Assembly (NCBI RefSeq): GCF_013409645.1
Contig: NZ_JACCBG010000001.1
Coordinates: 806,001-870,000 of the forward strand
Reading direction: 5' to 3'
Length of the DNA: 64,000 nt
DNA from: Nocardioides panaciterrulae
Lineage (GTDB): Bacteria > Actinomycetota > Actinomycetes > Propionibacteriales > Nocardioidaceae
The position numbers and the translations under genes were made by a program. Of the stretch, positions 57,804-64,000 are shown in pieces. Under the pieces are notes generated by a model, which worked only from the letters and a program-made list of their open reading frames with translations, ran no database searches and was not told the DNA's origin. Positions within the stretch are counted from its first letter, which is position 1, and each line of letters opens with the position of its first letter.

Positions 57804-57979
57804 TGACGGTCGCGACTCCTGCCGCGTCCCGCCCGCCTGCTGTGCGGTCGGGGTGCAGTCCCGGAGGCCCGGTCCACCGCGACCGGGCGAGCCGGGCCGT
57901 GTTCGTCAGAAGCCGCCGCAGCACCACCCGCCCGGGCAGACCCGGGACGGGATCTACGAACGAAGAAAGCAGATCCGCC

Positions 57980-58423
57980 GTGCGCACGTACAGCCCCAAG
58001 CCCGGTGACATCCAGCGCGACTGGCACGTCATCGACGCCACCGACGTGGTCCTGGGCCGCCTCGCCGTCCAGACCGCCAACCTCCTGCGTGGCAAGCACA
58101 AGCCCATGTTCGCGCCCCACGTCGACACCGGTGACTTCGTCATCATCGTCAACGCGGAGAAGGTCGCGCTCTCGGGCACCAAGAAGACCACGAAGATGGC
58201 CTACCGCCACTCCGGCTACCCGGGCGGCCTGAGCGCCACCCCGATCGGTGAGCTGCTGGAGAAGGACGCGCGCAAGGCGATCGAGAAGGCCGTCTGGGGC
58301 ATGCTCCCCAAGAACCGGCTCGGCCGTCAGACGCTGAAGAAGCTGAAGGTCTACTCGGGTCCGACCCACCCGCACCAGGCCCAGCAGGCCAAGCCGTTCG
58401 AGATCTCGCAGATCTCCCAGTAA
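57980..58423 (+). CDS. rplM: 50S ribosomal protein L13
   Basis: A 147-residue early-assembly protein of the 50S subunit. [34 protein letters not shown] and [20 protein letters not shown] are diagnostic. The GTG at 57980 gives the family N-terminus [11 protein letters not shown]. It heads the rplM-rpsI pair behind a leader of about 170 nt that may hold an autoregulatory site. Confidence 0.98.
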   Translation: MRTYSPKPGDIQRDWHVIDATDVVLGRLAVQTANLLRGKHKPMFAPHVDTGDFVIIVNAEKVALSGTKKTTKMAYRHSGYPGGLSATPIGELLEKDARKAIEKAVWGMLPKNRLGRQTLKKLKVYSGPTHPHQAQQAKPFEISQISQ

Positions 58424-58450
58424 TCCCAGAAAGCCTGAGTGAGGAACACA

Positions 58451-58945
58451 GTGTCTGAGAACACCGTCGAGGAGACCTACGAGGTCAACGAGCAGGGCGT
58501 CGCCTACAGCTCGGAGAGCGCCCCGTCCGCCGACACCGCCCAGCGTCCGGCCACGATCGCCCCGGCCGCGGCCACCGGCCGTCGCAAGGAGGCCGTGGCC
58601 CGCGTGCGCATCGTGCCGGGCACCGGCGTGTGGACCGTCAACGGCCGCACCCTGGACTCCTACTTCCCGAACAAGCTGCACCAGCAGGTCGTCAACGAGC
58701 CCTTCGCTGCCCTGCAGCTCGAGGGCCGCTTCGACGTCATCGCCCGCATCCACGGCGGCGGCATCACCGGCCAGGCCGGCGCGCTGCGCCTGGGCGTGGC
58801 CCGCGCGCTCAACGCCATCGACGTCGAGTCCAACCGCCCGACGCTGAAGAAGGCCGGGCTGCTGACCCGCGACGCCCGCGTGATCGAGCGCAAGAAGGCC
58901 GGTCTGAAGAAGGCCCGCAAGGCGCCGCAGTTCAGCAAGCGCTGA
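58451..58945 (+). CDS. rpsI: 30S ribosomal protein S9
   Basis: A 164-residue protein whose C-terminal tail contacts P-site tRNA. The core [20 protein letters not shown] and the end [17 protein letters not shown] are conserved. About 35 acidic and polar residues precede the core, an actinobacterial extension. The GTG at 58451 has GAGGA about 6 nt upstream; an upstream GTG at 58439 overlaps that site. Confidence 0.97.
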   Translation: MSENTVEETYEVNEQGVAYSSESAPSADTAQRPATIAPAAATGRRKEAVARVRIVPGTGVWTVNGRTLDSYFPNKLHQQVVNEPFAALQLEGRFDVIARIHGGGITGQAGALRLGVARALNAIDVESNRPTLKKAGLLTRDARVIERKKAGLKKARKAPQFSKR

Positions 58946-58965
58946 TTCCGGATAGTTTGGGACGC

Positions 58966-60327
58966 ATGTCGCCCAGACTCTTCGGCACGGACGGGGTCCG
59001 GGGCCTGGCCAACGGTGATCTCACCGCTGAGCTGGCCCTGGACCTTTCCGTTGCCGCCGCCCACGTCCTGGGGGAGTCCGGTGCCTTCGAGGCCTCGGCG
59101 CACCCGGGCCGCCCGCTCGCGGTCGTCGGCCGGGACACCCGGGTCTCGGGTCAGTTCCTCGAGGCCGCGGTCGTCGCCGGCCTGGCCTCCGCCGGCGTCG
59201 ACGTCCTCCTGCTCGGCGTGCTGCCGACCCCCGGGGTGGCGTACCTGACCGGCGCCCTCGGCGCCGACCTCGGTGTGATGCTCTCGGCCTCCCACAACGC
59301 GATGCCCGACAACGGCATCAAGTTCCTGGCCCGGGGCGGCAAGAAGCTCGACGACGCCGTCGAGGTGGCCATCGAGGCCCGGATGCGCGAGCCCTGGCAG
59401 CGGCCGACCGGCGGCGGCGTGGGCCGCGTGAACGTCCACCCCACGGCCGTGGAGGACTACGCCGCCCACCTCGACTCCACGGTGGAGCACTCGCTCGCCG
59501 GGCTCACGATCGTGCTCGACTGCGCCGAGGGCGCGGCCTACGACGCCGGTCCGCGCGCCCTGCGCGAGGCGGGCGCCACGGTCATCCCGATCCACGCCCA
59601 GCCCGACGGCCTGAACATCAACGACGGCTGCGGCTCGACCCACCTCGAGCCGCTGCGCAAGGCGGTCCTCGAGCACGGCGCCGACGCCGGCTTCGCCCTG
59701 GACGGCGACGCCGACCGCTGCCTGGCCGTCGACCACGACGGGGAGGTCGTCGACGGCGACCAGATCCTCGCGGTCCTCGCGCTGGGCATGTCCGAGGCCG
59801 GCACGCTGGCCCGCAACACCGTGGTGGCGACCGTGATGAGCAACCTCGGCTTCGTCAAGGCGATGCGGGCCGCCGGGGTCGGCGTACGCCAGACCAAGGT
59901 CGGCGACCGTTATGTGCTCGAGGCGATGAAGGTCTCCGGCTACACCCTCGGCGGTGAGCAGTCCGGCCACGTGATCATGAGCGAGCACGCCACCACCGGC
60001 GACGGGATCCTCACCGCCCTGCAGGTGCTGGCGCGGATGGCCTCGACCGGCCGGACGCTGCAGGACCTCGCGGGGGTCGTGAGCCGGCTGCCGCAGGTGC
60101 TGGTGAACGTGCCGGACGTGGACAAGGCGCGCGCCGACGAGGACGCCGTGCTGGCCGCGGCGCTGGCCGAGGAGGAGGCCGCGCTCGGCGACTCCGGCCG
60201 GATCCTGCTGCGGCCCTCGGGCACCGAGCCGCTGGTGCGGGTGATGGTCGAGGCCGCGACGTACGACGAGGCCCACCTCGTCGCCGGCCGGCTCGCCGAG
60301 GTCGTCCGGGCCCAGCTGGCCCTCTGA
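58966..60327 (+). CDS. glmM: phosphoglucosamine mutase
   Basis: A 453-residue enzyme converting glucosamine-6-phosphate to glucosamine-1-phosphate for UDP-GlcNAc. LFGTDGVRG opens the chain, the phosphoserine loop is [13 protein letters not shown], the metal site is [10 protein letters not shown], and the phosphate-binding end is [13 protein letters not shown]. It follows rpsI by 20 nt; a TAGTTT box 7 nt before the ATG suggests an additional leaderless promoter. glmS lies 2.2 kb downstream. Confidence 0.97.
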   Translation: MSPRLFGTDGVRGLANGDLTAELALDLSVAAAHVLGESGAFEASAHPGRPLAVVGRDTRVSGQFLEAAVVAGLASAGVDVLLLGVLPTPGVAYLTGALGADLGVMLSASHNAMPDNGIKFLARGGKKLDDAVEVAIEARMREPWQRPTGGGVGRVNVHPTAVEDYAAHLDSTVEHSLAGLTIVLDCAEGAAYDAGPRALREAGATVIPIHAQPDGLNINDGCGSTHLEPLRKAVLEHGADAGFALDGDADRCLAVDHDGEVVDGDQILAVLALGMSEAGTLARNTVVATVMSNLGFVKAMRAAGVGVRQTKVGDRYVLEAMKVSGYTLGGEQSGHVIMSEHATTGDGILTALQVLARMASTGRTLQDLAGVVSRLPQVLVNVPDVDKARADEDAVLAAALAEEEAALGDSGRILLRPSGTEPLVRVMVEAATYDEAHLVAGRLAEVVRAQLAL

Positions 60328-60340
60328 AGCCCCTGGCCCT

Positions 60341-60356
60341 GGCCGGCGAGCCGGCC
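60341..60356 (+). terminator. hairpin after glmM
   Basis: GGCCGGC and GCCGGCC form a 7-bp stem with a 2-nt loop, 13 nt after the glmM stop. Confidence 0.5.
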
Positions 60357-60411
60357 GACGCCGACGAAAACCCTTTCCGTCGCCAGGCCCGGCCTTCCTA
60401 GGCTCAGCGGC

Positions 60412-61413
60412 GTGACCGGGATCGAGCTGCGGGCCTGCGGGCCGACCGACGAGGCGACGCTGCGCGACTGGTGGGCGGTGGGCCGGGCGGCGAGCGTGGA
60501 GCGGCCCTTCGACGCCTGGCCGAGCTGGGAGGCGATCCGCAAGAAGTTCGCGACGCAGCGCCACGACGGCCACGCCGTACGACTCGCCGCGCTGCTCGAC
60601 GGCCGGGTGGCCGGCGCCTCCAGCCTGTGGTGCTTCGACCTCGACAACACCCACCTCGCCCAGATCGAGATCTGGGTCCATCCCGACGCGCGCCGGCGCG
60701 GGGTCGGCTCCGCGCTGCTCGCGGACGCCGAGGCCCGGGTCCGCCGCGAGGGACGCACCACCATGGTGGCCACCGCGTTCGCGCCGGTCGGCGCCGAGAG
60801 CCCGGGGTCGCTGTTCGCGGGCGCGCGCGGCTACGCGGTCGCCAGCCACGAGCAGACCAAGCTGGTCGACCTGCGGAGGGCGCCGGCCGGCTGGGCTGCG
60901 CTGGACGAGCAGGTCGCGGCCGCGCTCGGCCACTACCGGGTCGTGGTCGCCGAGGAGGCCGTGCCCGAGCAGTACGTCGGGGACTTCTGCGGGCTGCTCT
61001 CGGCGTTCCTGGGCGAGGTACCCACCGGGGACCTGGACCTGACGCCGGTCAGCTGGTCGCGCCGGCGGGTCAGGGACACCGAGGAGCGGTTCCGTCGCGA
61101 GGGGATCGTCAACGTCTACGGGCTGGCGGTGGCGCCGGACGGCCACCTGTGCGGCTTCTCCGACCTCCGCGTGTCGCGCGAGGACCCGCGCCACGCCACC
61201 GTCGGGGGGACCCTGGTGCTGCCCGGCCACCGCGGCCACCGGCTCGGCCTGGCGATGAAGCTCGGCACGCACCGGCGGGTGGTCGAGCTGTTCCCGGGCT
61301 GCGAGCGCGCCGAGACGGGCAACGCGGGGGTCAACGCCGCGATGAACGCGGTCAACGAGCAGCTGGGCTACCGGGTCGTCGAGCGCGCGCTCGACCTGCA
61401 GAAGCGGCTGTGA
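60412..61413 (+). CDS. tandem-domain GNAT acetyltransferase
   Basis: A 333-residue protein with two GNAT-like halves. IEIWVHPDARRRGVGSALLADAEARVR is the first acetyl-CoA loop; the second half has GTLVLPGHRGHRLGLAMK and ends GNAGVNAAMNAVNEQLGYRVV. It is a paralogue of the GNAT at 46.3 kb. The acceptor is unknown. The GTG lies 7 nt after TAGGCT (leaderless). It is convergent with coaA. Confidence 0.87.
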   Translation: MTGIELRACGPTDEATLRDWWAVGRAASVERPFDAWPSWEAIRKKFATQRHDGHAVRLAALLDGRVAGASSLWCFDLDNTHLAQIEIWVHPDARRRGVGSALLADAEARVRREGRTTMVATAFAPVGAESPGSLFAGARGYAVASHEQTKLVDLRRAPAGWAALDEQVAAALGHYRVVVAEEAVPEQYVGDFCGLLSAFLGEVPTGDLDLTPVSWSRRRVRDTEERFRREGIVNVYGLAVAPDGHLCGFSDLRVSREDPRHATVGGTLVLPGHRGHRLGLAMKLGTHRRVVELFPGCERAETGNAGVNAAMNAVNEQLGYRVVERALDLQKRL

Positions 61414-61425
61414 CCCCGGTCCGGG

Positions 61426-62409
61426 TCACAGCTTGCGGACCCGGACGTAGCGCACCGAGTGGTCGCGGTCCTTGCGCAGCACCAGCGTGGCGCGAGACCG
61501 GGTGGGCAGGATGTTCTGGCTCAGGTTGGGCCCGTTGATGGTGTCCCAGATCCGCTCCGCCTCCGCGACGGCCTCCTCCTCGGTGAGCCCGGCGTACTTG
61601 GAGAAGTACGACCCCGGGTCGCGGAACGCGGTCTCCCGCAGCCGCAGGAAGCGGTCGACGTACCAGCTGCGGATGTGGCCGGTGCCGGCGTCGACGTACA
61701 CGCTGAAGTCGAAGAAGTCGCTCAGCGTCAGCCCGGTGCGGCCGTCGTCGCGGGTCCGCGCGGGCTGCAGCACGTTGAGGCCCTCGATGATGACGATGTC
61801 CGGCCGGTTGATCACGACCTTCTGGTCGGGGACCACGTCGTAGACGAGGTGGGAGTACGTCGGGGCCTCGACCTCGTCCTTGCCGGACTTGATGTCCACG
61901 ACGAACCGCAGCAGCGCGCGGCGGTCGTAGGACTCCGGGAAGCCCTTGCGCTGCAGCAGCCCCCGGCGCTCCAGCTCGGCGTTGGGGTAGAGGAAGCCGT
62001 CGGTGGTCACCAGCGCGACGTTGGGGTGCTCGGGCCAGTGGGCGAGCATCTGTTGCAGCACGCGCGCGGTGGTCGACTTGCCCACGGCCACCGAGCCGGC
62101 CAGGCCGATCACGAACGGGGTGCGCGGCGGGACCCGGCGGTGCAGGAAGTCCTCCTGCTGGCGGTGCAGCCGGCCCGCGGACTCGACGTACAGGCTGAGC
62201 AGGCGGGAGAGCGGCAGGTAGACCTCCTCGACCTCCTCGAGGTCGAGCTGGTCGCCGAGGCCGCGCAGCCGCCGGACCTCGTCGGCGGTCAGCGGGCTCT
62301 CGGTCTCCTGGGCGAGCGCCGCCCACGCCGAGCGGTCCAGCTCGATGTACGGCGAGGTCTCGCGGCCCAGGTCCTCGGAGCCGTGGTGGTGCCCACCGTT
62401 GCCAGACAT
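61426..62409 (-). CDS. coaA: type I pantothenate kinase
   Basis: A 327-residue P-loop kinase performing the first step of coenzyme A synthesis. [18 protein letters not shown] is the P-loop, then [18 protein letters not shown] and IIEGLNVLQ; the C-terminal region includes [20 protein letters not shown] His-rich N-terminus ([14 protein letters not shown]) precedes the fold. The ATG follows AAGAAT by 7 nt, suggesting a leaderless mRNA. It is divergent from glmS. Confidence 0.96.
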   Translation of the reverse strand: MSGNGGHHHGSEDLGRETSPYIELDRSAWAALAQETESPLTADEVRRLRGLGDQLDLEEVEEVYLPLSRLLSLYVESAGRLHRQQEDFLHRRVPPRTPFVIGLAGSVAVGKSTTARVLQQMLAHWPEHPNVALVTTDGFLYPNAELERRGLLQRKGFPESYDRRALLRFVVDIKSGKDEVEAPTYSHLVYDVVPDQKVVINRPDIVIIEGLNVLQPARTRDDGRTGLTLSDFFDFSVYVDAGTGHIRSWYVDRFLRLRETAFRDPGSYFSKYAGLTEEEAVAEAERIWDTINGPNLSQNILPTRSRATLVLRKDRDHSVRYVRVRKL

Positions 62410-62511
62410 GCGGGGGATTCTTGCACCCCGGCCGGGGCGGCGGTCGGGGCCCCGCGCCCGTCCGGAGGCGGCGGGCCCGGCGCCGGCGCCGGCTCTCGTA
62501 GAGTGGCGCCC

Positions 62512-64000
62512 ATGTGCGGAATCGTGGGCTACGTCGGCGAGAAGCAGGCGCGAGACGTCGTCATCGAGGGACTGCGCCGTCTGGAGTACCGCGGCTACGA
62601 CTCCGCCGGGATCGCGCTGGTCGACGGCGGGACCATCTCCTGGGCCAAGCGGGCCGGCAAGCTGGCGAACCTCGAGAAGGCGATCGCCGACCGGCCGCTG
62701 GCGGCGTCGACCACCGGCATCGGGCACACCCGCTGGGCCACCCACGGCGCCCCCAACGACGTCAACGCCCACCCGCACCTGGGCGCCCGCGGCCGGCTGG
62801 CGCTGGTGCACAACGGCATCATCGAGAACTTCGTCGAGCTGCGCACCGAGCTGGAGGACGCCGGGCACGAGCTCGTCTCCGAGACCGACACCGAGGTCGC
62901 CGCGCACCTGGTCGAGCGGGAGCTCGACGCCGGCGCCGACCTGACCACCGCGATGCAGCGGGTCTGCTCCCGCCTGGAGGGGGCGTTCACGCTGGTGGCG
63001 CTCGACGCCGCGGACCCGGCCCGGGTGGTGGCCGCGCGGCGGAACTCGCCGCTGGTGGTCGGCCTCGGCGAGGGCGAGAACTTCCTCGGCTCCGACGTGG
63101 CCGCGTTCATCGAGCACACCCGCGAGGCGATGGAGCTGGGCCAGGACCAGGTCGTCACGATCACCCGCGAGGGGGTCGGCGTGACCGGGTTCGACGGCCG
63201 CCCGGCCGAGGGCCGGCGCTACCACGTGGACTGGGACCTCTCGGCGGCCGAGAAGGACGGGCACGACTGGTTCATGCGCAAGGAGATCTTCGAGCAGCCG
63301 CGCGCGGTGGCGGACTCGCTGCTGGGCCGGCGTACCTCTGCGGGCCTGTTGCAGCTCGACGAGATGCGGCTCTCCGACGACGAGCTGCGCGAGACCGACA
63401 AGATCATCATCATCGCCTGCGGCACCTCGTTCTACGCGGGCATGGTGGCCAAGTACGCCATCGAGCACTGGACCCGGATCCCGGTCGAGGTCGAGCTGGC
63501 CTCGGAGTTCCGCTACCGCGACCCGATCCTGACCGCCTCCACGCTGGTCGTGGCGATCAGCCAGTCCGGCGAGACCGCCGACACCCTGCAGGCGATCCGG
63601 CACGCCCGGCTGCAGCGCTCGCGGGTGCTGGCGATCTGCAACACCAACGGCTCCACGATCCCGCGCGAGTCCGACGCGGTGATCTACACCCACGCCGGCC
63701 CGGAGATCGGCGTCGCCTCGACCAAGGGCTTCCTGACCCAGCTGGTGGCCTGCTACCTGCTGGCGCTCTACCTCGCGCAGGTCAAGGGCACCCGGTTCGG
63801 CGACGAGATCACCGAGGTCGTCGACCAGCTGGACTCGATCCCCGGGCACCTCCAGCAGGTGCTGGACGACGCCGAGAGCGTCTACGCGCTGGCCCGCGAG
63901 CACGTCGACTCGCGGTCCGTGCTGTTCCTGGGCCGGCACGCCGGCTACCCGGTCGCGCTGGAGGGCGCGCTCAAGCTCAAGGAGCTGGCCTACCTGCACG
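62512..64000 (+). CDS. glmS: glutamine--fructose-6-phosphate aminotransferase, C-terminus cut by window
   Basis: The first 496 codons of an enzyme usually about 610 residues long; the rest lies beyond base 64000. The N-terminal glutaminase has the catalytic Cys2 (MCGIVGYVG), [23 protein letters not shown] and HNGIIENF. The first SIS domain reads [25 protein letters not shown] and [12 protein letters not shown]; the second begins near [19 protein letters not shown]. It supplies glucosamine-6-phosphate to GlmM. The ATG at 62512 follows TAGAGT by 7 nt (leaderless). Confidence 0.97.
   Translation, partial: MCGIVGYVGEKQARDVVIEGLRRLEYRGYDSAGIALVDGGTISWAKRAGKLANLEKAIADRPLAASTTGIGHTRWATHGAPNDVNAHPHLGARGRLALVHNGIIENFVELRTELEDAGHELVSETDTEVAAHLVERELDAGADLTTAMQRVCSRLEGAFTLVALDAADPARVVAARRNSPLVVGLGEGENFLGSDVAAFIEHTREAMELGQDQVVTITREGVGVTGFDGRPAEGRRYHVDWDLSAAEKDGHDWFMRKEIFEQPRAVADSLLGRRTSAGLLQLDEMRLSDDELRETDKIIIIACGTSFYAGMVAKYAIEHWTRIPVEVELASEFRYRDPILTASTLVVAISQSGETADTLQAIRHARLQRSRVLAICNTNGSTIPRESDAVIYTHAGPEIGVASTKGFLTQLVACYLLALYLAQVKGTRFGDEITEVVDQLDSIPGHLQQVLDDAESVYALAREHVDSRSVLFLGRHAGYPVALEGALKLKELAYLH

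Overview
The window is chromosomal DNA of a very GC-rich actinobacterium, most likely Nocardioides or another Nocardioidaceae member. The evidence is the str, S10, spc and alpha ribosomal-protein operons in actinobacterial order, zinc-type S14 and L36, the DUF3027/DUF2530/NCS2 neighbourhood, GTG starts, and many genes with a -10 box placed directly before the start codon (leaderless mRNAs). I saw no rRNA or tRNA gene, CRISPR array, transposase or phage gene.

Layout. 0-9.3 kb: a cut-off secreted subtilase, a HAD-LarE fusion, a cold-shock protein, a 156-bp tandem repeat, a basic MFS transporter, DUF3027, DUF2530, an NCS2 purine permease and a MarR/MFS pair. 9.3-13.7 kb: rpsL-rpsG-fusA-tuf, with no rpoBC upstream in the window. 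13.8-15.2 kb: trmB and a lone cyclic-nucleotide domain. 15.2-25.3 kb: a long structured leader, then rpsJ to rplO. 25.4-28.4 kb: secY-adk-map. 28.4-30.8 kb: a terC-family metal exporter behind a yybP-ykoY (Mn2+) riboswitch, and a luciferase-like monooxygenase. 30.8-35.0 kb: infA-rpmJ-rpsM-rpsK-rpsD-rpoA-rplQ. 35-40 kb: DUF2786, GntR, a PfkB sugar kinase, truA, a methyltransferase and an aldo/keto reductase. 40-57.7 kb: a block that separates truA from rplM. It holds a PAP2 membrane protein, a redox operon (small exported protein, ApbE, ferric-reductase-like membrane protein, NuoF-like protein, ferredoxin), an ABC-F ATPase, a GNAT, a nitrite/NO module (cupredoxin-domain NirK-like membrane protein, NnrS-like protein, Cys-containing HTH regulator, divergent hemerythrin-DUF2249), HtrA, an acyl-CoA ligase, a HAD phosphatase and citrate synthase. 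57.7-64 kb: rplM-rpsI-glmM, a second GNAT, coaA and the start of glmS.

The core genes make the translation apparatus, the Sec channel, RNA polymerase alpha and early cell-wall amino sugars. The accessory genes point to aerobic redox flexibility: membrane flavin/heme electron transfer, nitrite and NO handling, and manganese export. The least explained material is non-coding: three intergenic arrays built on a GGCCCAACTC core with an exact 22-bp pitch; a separate 156-bp repeat with a dispersed relative near truA; a 500-nt structured leader before rpsJ; and several strong hairpins inside ribosomal operons.
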